The notes beneath the pieces were generated by a model. It ran no database searches. It saw only the letters and a program-made list of their open reading frames with translations, and was not told the DNA's origin. Both the position numbers and the translations under genes were made by a program. A stretch of DNA of 64,000 nucleotides. Source: Streptomyces phaeolivaceus (GTDB lineage: Bacteria; Actinomycetota; Actinomycetes; Streptomycetales; Streptomycetaceae). Shown piece after piece: positions 14,975 through 22,129 of this stretch. The stretch covers positions 2,790,001-2,854,000 of the forward strand of contig NZ_CP045096.1 in the NCBI RefSeq assembly GCF_009184865.1. Reading direction: 5' to 3'. Positions within the stretch are counted from its first letter, which is position 1. Every line of letters starts with the position of its first letter.

Positions 14975-16021
14975 ATGACCGCGATGACCGCCAGTCTGGA
15001 GCAGCTGCGCCGCTGCCACTTCGGCGTCGATCTGGGGGCCGCGCGGACCCGGGTGTTCGTGAAGGGCGCGGGCCTGGTCGTGGACCAGCCGAGCGTGGCA
15101 GCCGTGAACACCCGCACGGGCGCGCTGATCGCGGTCGGGGAGTTCGCGGAGAAGATGAGAGGCCGTACGCCCGACTACATCCGGGTGGTGCGGCCCGTCT
15201 CCGGCGGCACGGTCGTCGACATCGAGATGGCCCAGCGCATGCTGCGTCAGCTCCTGGGCGACCGGGTCCGCCGCAATCTGCGCCGCAAGCCCGTCCTGCG
15301 CGCCGCCGCCTGCACCCCGCACGGCGCGGACCCGCTCGCCCAGCGCGCCACGATCGAGACCCTGGTGGGGCTCGGCGCCCGCCGGGTGGAGCTGGTGGAC
15401 ACGCTGATCGCGGCGGCGGTGGGCTGCGGTCTGCCCGTCGAGCAGCCCGAGGCCACCATGATCATGGTGTGCGGCGCGGGCGCCACCGAACTCGCCGTCC
15501 TCTCCCTCGGCTCGGTCGTCAGCGCCGTACGCATCCCCGTCGGCGGCGAGGCCATCGACCACGCGATCGTGCAGCACCTGCGGCTGCGCCACGAGCTGAC
15601 GCTGCCCAGCCAGTCCGTACGGCCGCTCCAGCTCGCCCTGTCCGGCAACGGCCTCACCCCGCACGGCCCCGAGTCCACCGAGATCCACGGCCTCGACGTG
15701 GCGACCGGGCTCGCCCGTTCCGTCCAGGTGGACACCGCGGCCGTACGCGACGCCATCCAGACCCCCCTGACCGCCGTGGTCGACGGGATCGGCAAGGTGC
15801 TCCGCGACTGCCCGCCCGATCTGGTGGCCGACCTCGCCGACCGCGGCATCATGATGGTCGGCGGCAGCGCCCTGCTCCCCGGCTTCGACCAGATGCTCCG
15901 CCACGCCACGGGCATGCCGGTCCACATCGCCGAACGCCCCGACGTCTGTGCCGCCCTGGGCATCGGCGCCATGCTGGAGGGCCGTATCGAACCCATCAGC
16001 CTGGACCCGGTCAGCGACTGA
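14975..16021 (+). CDS. mbl: Divergent MreB/Mbl-like actin homologue
   Basis: A 348-residue actin-fold protein. The phosphate-1 segment reads FGVDLGAARTRVFVKG, where MreB has DLGTANT. Phosphate-2 reads VCGAGATELAVLSLGS, where MreB has DIGGGTTE. The adenosine segment is MMVGGSALLPGF. The altered phosphate-2 loop suggests weak or no ATP hydrolysis. Streptomyces carry a short divergent Mbl beside the MreB locus protein, reported to affect spore walls; that role is from memory. The preferred start is ATG 14975, six bases after GGGAGGATC; an upstream GTG at 14954 is in frame. It stands alone downstream of the mat genes. Confidence 0.8.
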   Translation: MTAMTASLEQLRRCHFGVDLGAARTRVFVKGAGLVVDQPSVAAVNTRTGALIAVGEFAEKMRGRTPDYIRVVRPVSGGTVVDIEMAQRMLRQLLGDRVRRNLRRKPVLRAAACTPHGADPLAQRATIETLVGLGARRVELVDTLIAAAVGCGLPVEQPEATMIMVCGAGATELAVLSLGSVVSAVRIPVGGEAIDHAIVQHLRLRHELTLPSQSVRPLQLALSGNGLTPHGPESTEIHGLDVATGLARSVQVDTAAVRDAIQTPLTAVVDGIGKVLRDCPPDLVADLADRGIMMVGGSALLPGFDQMLRHATGMPVHIAERPDVCAALGIGAMLEGRIEPISLDPVSD

Positions 16022-16072
16022 CCACCGTCTGACCGTCGAATGACCGCCGTCTGACCGCCGAAAGACCGCCGG
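16019..16072. repeat. Tandem 22-bp repeat at 3' end of mbl-like gene
   Basis: Two 22-bp units, TGACC[A/G]CCGTCTGACCG[T/C]CGAA at 16019-16040 and 16041-16062, plus a 10-bp partial unit. The first unit begins with the stop codon of the mbl-like gene. No function is evident. Confidence 0.7.
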
Positions 16073-16271
16073 TCCGAACCACACCCTCCGAACATTCCTC
16101 CGGGCGGCAGCACCCGGAGCACGGAGGGGCGGTCGGCACCACGCCGCCCCCCGACCGCCGCCCCCATGACCCCGAAGACGCGCCACCTAACGCCCGTACG
16201 CGTCGTTCTCGCCGAAGTCGCCCGCCGCTAGGGTTACTTGGAGGAACCCGGCCACGGAGGTGAGCGCACGG

Positions 16272-16763
16272 ATGCCAGGGCCCGTGACCCGGATCGGTAT
16301 CACCGGACACCGGGAGATCCCGGAAGCCGCCCTCTCCGCCGTCCGCTCGGGCATCCGGGCGGAGTTACGGGGCCGCGCCGCCACCACCCGGGCCCTCAGC
16401 AGCCTCGCCGCCGGCGCCGACCAGCTCTTCGCGGAGTTCGCCCTCGAGAGCGGCATACAGCTGACCGCCGTGATCCCCGGCATGGACTACGAGACCCACC
16501 TCGGGGACGACGCGGTCCGGGCCGCCTACCACCGCCTCCTCAAGTGCTGCGCCGAACGCGTACAGCTGCCGCACGAACGCACCCACGAGGAGGCGTACTA
16601 CGCGGCCGGCCGCTACATCGTCGACCACGCCGACCGCATGATCGCCGTCTGGGACGGCGCCCCGTCCCGCGGCCTCGGCGGCACGGCCGACATCGTCGAC
16701 TACGCCCACCTCACGGGCGTCCCGGTGACGGTCCTGTGGAGCCCGGGAGTCCGCCGGGCCTGA
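16272..16763 (+). CDS. SLOG-superfamily nucleotide-sensor-like protein
   Basis: A 163-residue Rossmann-like protein: RIGITGHREI at the first strand, SSLAAGADQLFAEFAL, LTAVIPGMDYETHL, and a C-terminal IAVWDGAPSRGLGGTADIVDYA. This is the pattern of SLOG/LOG-type proteins that bind nucleotide-derived ligands. In comparative work, SLOG domains occur beside SLATT two-transmembrane effectors in conflict systems, and the convergent neighbour (16837-17751) is such a protein. Start ATG 16272 follows GGAGG by eleven bases; a GTG at 16260 is possible. Codon 32 is TTA (16365-16367), implying bldA-dependent translation. Ligand and role are not established. Confidence 0.7.
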   Translation: MPGPVTRIGITGHREIPEAALSAVRSGIRAELRGRAATTRALSSLAAGADQLFAEFALESGIQLTAVIPGMDYETHLGDDAVRAAYHRLLKCCAERVQLPHERTHEEAYYAAGRYIVDHADRMIAVWDGAPSRGLGGTADIVDYAHLTGVPVTVLWSPGVRRA

Positions 16764-16782
16764 CCACGGGGCCGCACGTCCT

Positions 16783-16822
16783 CCCTGTTCCTACCCGTTC
16801 CTCCCCGTTCCTCCGCGCTCCT
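16783..16822. repeat. Four 10-bp tandem units between convergent SLOG and SLATT genes
   Basis: Units CCCTGTTCCT, ACCCGTTCCT, CCCCGTTCCT and CCGCGCTCCT fill the 73-bp gap between the two stop codons. Strand-asymmetric pyrimidine tract; function unknown, possibly a terminator zone. Confidence 0.7.
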
Positions 16823-16836
16823 CCCCCGACGTGCCG

Positions 16837-17751
16837 TCAGGACCCGAACCGCACGAGCCAGTCCGTGTGCTGGGGCGAGACCACCCGTTCCGCCTCCGCG
16901 ACGGCGTCGGCCCATCCGTCCTCCTTGACGGTGGTGGTCATGGCGACGCGCAGGGTGTCCAGATCCTGTTCGACGAGCTTGTGGGCGTACGTCAACGGCC
17001 GGTGCCGCCGTACCTCCTGCCAGGCCACACCGGCCGCGGCGGCGGCGCTGAGCACACCGGTCGGATCCCAGCGCCCCTCGATCACCCCGAACGCCCTGAG
17101 CACGGCGGCCATCAGTGCCAGCAACGTCAGAAAGGTCGTCATCCCCGACCAGCGCACGGACGCGCGGTGCGCCTGCCCGGCCTTGTTGCCGTACCAGGCG
17201 AGCTGTTCCAGCACCCGGTCACGCAGATAGATGTCCCGCCGCGACGCGAACGCCTTGGCACGCACGGCCCGCATCACCGGAGTGATCTGTCCGAGCCCCC
17301 GCTCACCGGGACTCTCCCTCGGGTCCTCCCACCCCACCTTCCGCAACTCGCTGAGCCGCTCCTCCAGCCGCTCGGCGAACATCGCCTCGGGGTTGACGAG
17401 CCGCGACGGAAACGGCCCGCCGTGCACCATGAACTGCCAGGCCAACGACTTCACCACCTCGGCCGCCGCCCGGTGCGCCTGCCACTGGGCACGGGCGCGG
17501 CGACGGGACGCGTAGAGGCCGATCACGATCGTCAGCGCGTACAGCACCGCCGCGACGGCGGACGGCACCCGACTCCCCACCCGCTCCGCCAGCGAGGCGG
17601 TCGCGGTCGCGAGCAGCAGGGCGACCAGCTGAGTACGCACCACCTTGAAGGACTCACCCTGCCGAGCCACCGCCTTCTCGTCACACACACGGAACAACGG
17701 GGACAGGTCTCGATCACTCACCGTGGTGCTGGGGCCGGGCGTCGCAGCCAT
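16837..17751 (-). CDS. DUF4231/SLATT two-transmembrane protein
   Basis: A 304-residue protein with a hydrophobic hairpin at about residues 43-82 (VALLLATATASLAERVGSRV, then VLYALTIVIGLYA) and another hydrophobic stretch near residue 205 (TFLTLLALMAAVLRAFGV). Between them is a charged helical region (AQWQAHRAAAEVVKSLAWQF, RDIYLRDRVLEQLAWY). This is the DUF4231 (SLATT-like) arrangement, thought to form membrane pores triggered by partner nucleotide sensors. Start ATG 17751 is preceded by GAGGTG; a GTG six bases upstream is an alternative. It is convergent with the SLOG gene and divergent from fxsA. An effector role is inference. Confidence 0.7.
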   Translation of the reverse strand: MAATPGPSTTVSDRDLSPLFRVCDEKAVARQGESFKVVRTQLVALLLATATASLAERVGSRVPSAVAAVLYALTIVIGLYASRRRARAQWQAHRAAAEVVKSLAWQFMVHGGPFPSRLVNPEAMFAERLEERLSELRKVGWEDPRESPGERGLGQITPVMRAVRAKAFASRRDIYLRDRVLEQLAWYGNKAGQAHRASVRWSGMTTFLTLLALMAAVLRAFGVIEGRWDPTGVLSAAAAAGVAWQEVRRHRPLTYAHKLVEQDLDTLRVAMTTTVKEDGWADAVAEAERVVSPQHTDWLVRFGS

Positions 17752-18024
17752 GCACACCTCGTACGGATGCCGGAATCAACAGAATGGTCATGCTCTCGTC
17801 AAAGTCGGGAAAGTGCCACCCCGCGCCATGGCCACAGCAGTCGCAGTTGCTCGACAACGCATGGCAAAATGGGCGCCGAAGTCTGTCGTCCCCACCTCGT
17901 TCCTCCCCTCCCTCCTGACCGAGCCTTCATCTCACAGGTTCGTCGTCGTACAGGAACCTGGTCCGGAAAGAGGGCGGTGGCACAGAGTTGGCACCACCAC
18001 CTCGGACGGAGCGACGAGACACCC
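17752..18024. other. Divergent region upstream of fxsA
   Basis: 273 bases between the SLATT gene and fxsA. GC is lower around 17770-17880. Promoters for both sides must lie here, but no convincing -10/-35 pair or operator is seen. Confidence 0.4.
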
Positions 18025-18207
18025 ATGGCCCTCCTCGGATCGAGGCCCACTCCCGGACCACGCATCGAACGGACGGCCCGCACGAGCCGCGTCTCGCTCG
18101 GAGCGATCGACGCGAGCGACCCACGTGTCCAGCGCTCCACGGGGCGGGTGACGGACGTCCCCGAGCGTCGCTCCACCCCGTCGGTCAGGTTCGACTCCTC
18201 GCTCTGA
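18025..18207 (+). CDS. fxsA: FxSxx-COOH precursor peptide
   Basis: A 60-codon gene whose product ends FDSSL at the very C-terminus, exactly the F-x-S-x-x-COOH signature of FxsA precursors. The middle (SRVSLGAIDASDPRV) resembles the leader motif of the family. It lies 66 bases upstream of fxsB on the same strand. Fxs-family radical SAM enzymes have been reported to join the Phe ring to the Cβ of the residue two positions later, which here predicts a Phe56-Ser58 three-residue cyclophane. The start ATG 18025 has only a weak GGAG about fifteen bases upstream. The gene is too short for many gene finders. Confidence 0.85.
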   Translation: MALLGSRPTPGPRIERTARTSRVSLGAIDASDPRVQRSTGRVTDVPERRSTPSVRFDSSL

Positions 18208-18273
18208 CCCGGCTTTCAGGATGCCCTCCGGCCCGCACCGAGAACCCCTCGCCCGTACAACTCGGCGCGTACA

Positions 18274-20433
18274 GTGTGGGAAGTGACGGCTTCCCCGATC
18301 CAGGCGATCGTGCTGAAGGTGCACAGCCTGTGCAATCTGGCCTGCGACCACTGCTACATCTATGAACACGCGGACCAGAGTTGGCGGTCCCGCCCCGCTC
18401 TGATCTCCGGGGAGACCATCCGGCAGGTCGCCCGTCGGATCGCGGAACACACGGTGAACGAGCGTCTGGACTCGGTCGCGGTCATTCTGCACGGCGGGGA
18501 GCCCCTCCTGGTCGGCCCCACCCGACTCCGGCACATCTGCGCGGAACTCACCCGGATCCTGTCCCCCGTCACCACGCCGGATCTGCGCATCCACACCAAC
18601 GGCGTACGGTTGAAGAGGGAACACCTGGAGATCTTCAGGGAGTTCGGCGTACGGGTCGGGGTCTCCCTCGACGGGGACCGCGCCGCGAACGACCGTCACC
18701 GGCTGGACCGCAGGGGCCGCAGCAGCCACGACCGCACGCTGCGGGCGATCGAACTGCTCCGGCTGCCGGAGTACCGGCACCTCTTTCTGGGACTGCTGTG
18801 CACGGTGGACGTGGCCAACGATCCCGTCACGGTGCACGACGCGCTCACCGCCCTCGACCCGCCACGCATCGACTACCTCCTCCCCCACTCCACCTGGGAC
18901 AACCCACCCCCCGGCCACGGTGAGGGAACTCCGTACGCGGACTGGCTGCTGAAGGTGTTCGACCGATGGGAGGAGCAGGGACGCCCCATGCCGGTGCGGA
19001 CCTTCGCCTCGGTGCTCAGCACCCTGCGCGGTGGGCCGAGTCTGACCGAGGCGATGGGGCTCGCGCCGAGCGACCTCGCGGTCGTGGAGACCGACGGGAC
19101 GTTCGAGCAGGCGGACTCGCTCAAGACGGCCTACGACGGCGCCGCCGCCACCGGATACGACGTCTTCCGCAACGGCTTCGCGGAGTTCCTGGAGCACCCC
19201 GGGGTCCGCGCCCGCCGACTGGGCCTCGACGGTGTCAGCGAGACCTGCCGCCGCTGTCCGGTCGTCGAGACCTGCGGCGGCGGACTCTACGCACACCGCT
19301 ACAGCACCGAGCGGGGCTTCGACAATCCCTCGGTCTTCTGCGCGGACCTGCGTGCGTTCGTCGAAGGTGTCGCGGAGCGGATCACCGAGCACGCGCTCGT
19401 CCCGGCCACCACCGACCACCGCGAACTCCGGCTCGCACAGGTGGAGTTGAACCGCACACTGCTCGCTCGGGTGAACACAACCCTGGCCGGAAGTCAGGAA
19501 TGGGACGCGGCATGGCGGCTGCTGGTCCGCCTCGACTCCGACGAGGCCGTCAGCGGGCACGTCGACACCGTGCTCGCTCATCCCTATCAACGCGTCGCGC
19601 TGCACCGCTCGTTGGACGGCCCCACGGACCTCCCTCGGCTGATGGCCGCGACCACGGCCGCCGCGGTGCTCGCGGGGGTGGAGACGACACTGGTCTGGCA
19701 ACAGCCCGGCCCGGAGGTCCACTTGCCGACCCTGGGGACCGTACGGCTGTCCCGCCCCGGCCGGCTGCGCTTCACGGTGACGTCCGACGGCTTCCGGGTG
19801 AGCGACGCGCGGGGCGACGTCCCGTCGGACCTGCCCGCCCGGTGGCGCCCGCTGAAGACACTCGATCTGCCCGGACGGCCGCGGATCGTCATCGACGACG
19901 CCGACCCGTACCGCGACTGCTACCCGGCACCCGTGAGCGCGCCACTGGGCCCCGGTGATCTCATGCTCTTCCGCGAACGGCTCCGAGCCGCGTACGAGGT
20001 GCTGCACAGGACGGCATCCGGCCTGCCGGAAGGGGGCGACACCCTCCTCACCACCATCACCCCTCTCGTCGCGGGCGCCGGTCTGCGGCTCGGCACCAAC
20101 GGACTCGGGGCACTGGGTGTGGCGGTCGACTTCGAACCGGAGCATCTGGTCCGCGAACTGCCCCTGCTGGGGCGGCAGTCACGGCTCGCCTCCCTGCGGC
20201 AGGTCGCGGACCTGACCGTGGCCGGCAGCGTGGCCGGCCGGCTGCTCGACGAGGCGAGTGAGGAGATCGGCAGGGCTGCCGCCGACTCCCCTGGCCGGTC
20301 CCGCGCCAGGGCGTTGGAGCGGGCCCGCAACGCCCTGAACCGGCTCGGCACCCCCCTCGGCGATCAACTCACCGAGAACGGCACTTACCTGGTCGACGAA
20401 CTGCACAGGGAATGGGCGGGACTTCATGGCTGA
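18274..20433 (+). CDS. fxsB: Radical SAM/SPASM peptide maturase FxsB
   Basis: A 719-residue enzyme. Cys20, Cys24 and Cys27 (HSLCNLACDHCYIYEHADQ) bind the radical SAM 4Fe-4S cluster; HGGEPLL follows. A SPASM-type cysteine set appears near residue 325 (ETCRRCPVVETCGGGLYAHR, then VFCADL). The last 330 residues form an extension that in some family members holds HEXXH; none is present here, so this is the inactivated-hydrolase form. It should crosslink the C-terminal FDS of FxsA. The start is uncertain: GTG 18274 or GTG 18283, neither with a strong ribosome site. Its 3' end overlaps a 58-codon ORF by eight bases. Confidence 0.9.
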   Translation: MWEVTASPIQAIVLKVHSLCNLACDHCYIYEHADQSWRSRPALISGETIRQVARRIAEHTVNERLDSVAVILHGGEPLLVGPTRLRHICAELTRILSPVTTPDLRIHTNGVRLKREHLEIFREFGVRVGVSLDGDRAANDRHRLDRRGRSSHDRTLRAIELLRLPEYRHLFLGLLCTVDVANDPVTVHDALTALDPPRIDYLLPHSTWDNPPPGHGEGTPYADWLLKVFDRWEEQGRPMPVRTFASVLSTLRGGPSLTEAMGLAPSDLAVVETDGTFEQADSLKTAYDGAAATGYDVFRNGFAEFLEHPGVRARRLGLDGVSETCRRCPVVETCGGGLYAHRYSTERGFDNPSVFCADLRAFVEGVAERITEHALVPATTDHRELRLAQVELNRTLLARVNTTLAGSQEWDAAWRLLVRLDSDEAVSGHVDTVLAHPYQRVALHRSLDGPTDLPRLMAATTAAAVLAGVETTLVWQQPGPEVHLPTLGTVRLSRPGRLRFTVTSDGFRVSDARGDVPSDLPARWRPLKTLDLPGRPRIVIDDADPYRDCYPAPVSAPLGPGDLMLFRERLRAAYEVLHRTASGLPEGGDTLLTTITPLVAGAGLRLGTNGLGALGVAVDFEPEHLVRELPLLGRQSRLASLRQVADLTVAGSVAGRLLDEASEEIGRAAADSPGRSRARALERARNALNRLGTPLGDQLTENGTYLVDELHREWAGLHG

Positions 20434-20602
20434 CACCGTGCCCCCTGGCCCTGGACGACGGCGACTTCGGGGCGATCCGGCACGCCTGCCGCGTGAACTT
20501 CTCATCGAAAGGGAATCGGCAGGTAAGGCGGTCGTTCGCATCCACGGGCGGGACGCGGTCGACGCGGCCCGGCAGCAGATGTCGAGAAATCGGATTCCTT
20601 GA
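20426..20602 (+). CDS. Small protein translationally coupled to fxsB (58 aa)
   Basis: ATG 20426 lies eight bases inside the end of fxsB (ATGGCTGA), typical of coupled genes. The product is short and basic: MADTVPPGPGRRRLR, then ELLIERESAGKAVVRIHGRD and a DAARQQMSRNRIP end. The central beta-like segment resembles a small strand-strand-helix fold, but I recognise no family. Third-position G/C bias is moderate. It might be a chaperone or a binding partner in the Fxs system; this is inference. Confidence 0.5.
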   Translation: MADTVPPGPGRRRLRGDPARLPRELLIERESAGKAVVRIHGRDAVDAARQQMSRNRIP

Positions 20603-20737
20603 AGATCAATTGTCCGGATGGTGCGGAGGAATGACCTGAATTACACCGTCGGCCCGATAGAGGGGTCGGGATCATAGTTGGTTCCGGCCAGATGACACCG
20701 TCGGCGGGCGCGAGGGCATCCGCAGGCAGGGGGACGC
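20603..20737. other. Gap between the coupled ORF and fxsC
   Basis: 135 bases with lower GC (about 20600-20700) and a GGGGGA ribosome site for fxsC. ACACCGTCGG occurs twice (near 20643 and 20695). An internal promoter for fxsC-fxsT is possible but not demonstrable. Confidence 0.35.
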
Positions 20738-22129
20738 GTGGGCATTTCTGAACGGGGACGGTTCGAAGCGGACAACAGGCCGTATTTCTTTCTGAGTTAC
20801 GCCCATACTCCGTCCTGGGGAGCCGACGGCGGCGACCCGGACCACTGGGTGCACATCCTGTTCAGAGACTTATGCGGCCACATCATGGCGCTCACCGATC
20901 TGCCCGCAGGCTCCGCGGCAGGGTTCATCGACCGGGAAATGCGTTCCGGAGAGGGCTGGCCGGACAGACTCAGCGAGAATCTCGCGACCTGCCGGGTGTT
21001 CGTTCCACTGCTGTCACCACGCTATTTCACCAGCGAGATGTGCGGACGCGAGTGGTACGCCTTCCACGAGCGCATCGTGCGAGCGAAGGCGGCCGGCGCC
21101 AGGGACCTGCCCCTGATCGTCCCGGCCCTGTGGACACACGTACGGTTCGATCAGCTCCCGGACTCCGTGCGCCACATCCACATCGACCACTCCTCGTTCG
21201 GTGAGCGCTATCTCGCCCAGGGGATCTACGGGCTGATCAAGCTCAACCGGCTGAGGGACGAGTACGACGAGGCCGTGCTGACCCTCGCCCAGCGGATCGT
21301 GCGGGTGGCCCACGAGTCGCCGCTGCCGTCCAGCCGCCCGCGTCCGTACGAATCGACGCCCAGTTCGTTCAAGCCGCGCGGCGCCGGACCCCGCCGTATC
21401 CATCTGACCGTGGCGGCACCCACGCGTCGTACCGCCCCTGAGCAGCGGGACACCCGCCCGTACGGTGAGGACGCGCTGGACTGGAACCCGTACCACGGCG
21501 AGTCGACACGGCCGCTGCCCGCTCTGGCGGAGGAACTGATCCGGTCCCTCGACTATCGGATCACCGTGTCGGATTTCGACGACTCGGACGCGGCCACCGA
21601 CGATCTCACCACCGAGAGCCCCGAAGCACCCGGCGGTGAGGCCGCGCCCCCGCAGAGCGGGCCCGGGATCCTCCTGGTCGACGGATGGGCGGTCCTGGAC
21701 GAGGAACGCCGGAGCAGGCTCAAGGAGTTCGACGACCGTGCCCGCCCCTGGGTCGGCGCGATCGTCCCGTGGAGCCGGACGGATCCCCACTGCCAGGACG
21801 AGAACGGCAGACAGGCCAAGGCGGAACTCGAACGCACGCTCCCCCGGATCCTGGACCGCGGTCGACGCGCCGAGTGCCGGACGGCGGTGGGCGGTGTTCC
21901 CTCGCTCAAGGCCTTCACCGATGTACTGCCCGCCGTCGTCGCGCGCACCACCCGGCAGTTCCTCAAGCATGCCGAGGCCCACCCTCCGCCCGGGACGCCC
22001 CCGCCCCGCACCCGTCTCACGGGCCCCGTCGCCCCTGGCAACCCGAACGGCTCCGGCAGCAGGACAGGTCCCATCGGCCCCACCCGCTCGCCGCTCCCCG
22101 GCGCGGGTTCCGACCACGGAGGAGCATGA
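20738..22129 (+). CDS. fxsC: TIR-like protein FxsC
   Basis: A 463-residue protein. The N-terminus RPYFFLSYAHTPSWGADGGD is the strand-A motif of the TIR-like FxsC family; FIDREMRSGEGWPDRLSENLATCRVFVPLLSPRYFTSEMC follows the TIR/SEFIR order. Residues about 215-460 form a second, less conserved part with ILLVDGWAVLDEE and a Pro/Gly-rich tail. TIR folds either bind partner TIRs or cleave NAD; a catalytic Glu cannot be assigned by eye. The start is GTG 20738 after GGGGGA. Codon 45 is TTA (20870-20872). The stop overlaps the fxsT start (ATGATG), so the two are coupled. Confidence 0.85.
   Translation: MGISERGRFEADNRPYFFLSYAHTPSWGADGGDPDHWVHILFRDLCGHIMALTDLPAGSAAGFIDREMRSGEGWPDRLSENLATCRVFVPLLSPRYFTSEMCGREWYAFHERIVRAKAAGARDLPLIVPALWTHVRFDQLPDSVRHIHIDHSSFGERYLAQGIYGLIKLNRLRDEYDEAVLTLAQRIVRVAHESPLPSSRPRPYESTPSSFKPRGAGPRRIHLTVAAPTRRTAPEQRDTRPYGEDALDWNPYHGESTRPLPALAEELIRSLDYRITVSDFDDSDAATDDLTTESPEAPGGEAAPPQSGPGILLVDGWAVLDEERRSRLKEFDDRARPWVGAIVPWSRTDPHCQDENGRQAKAELERTLPRILDRGRRAECRTAVGGVPSLKAFTDVLPAVVARTTRQFLKHAEAHPPPGTPPPRTRLTGPVAPGNPNGSGSRTGPIGPTRSPLPGAGSDHGGA

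Noticed and set aside
13952..16186. 744-codon minus-strand frame over the carboxyltransferase and mbl genes
   Set aside because: No motif or ribosome site. The sense strand has actin and carboxyltransferase signatures.
17932..20145. 737-codon open frame on the minus strand, antisense to fxsB
   Set aside because: High GC keeps the antisense frame open. Codon bias, radical SAM and SPASM motifs and gene coupling all support fxsB on the plus strand.
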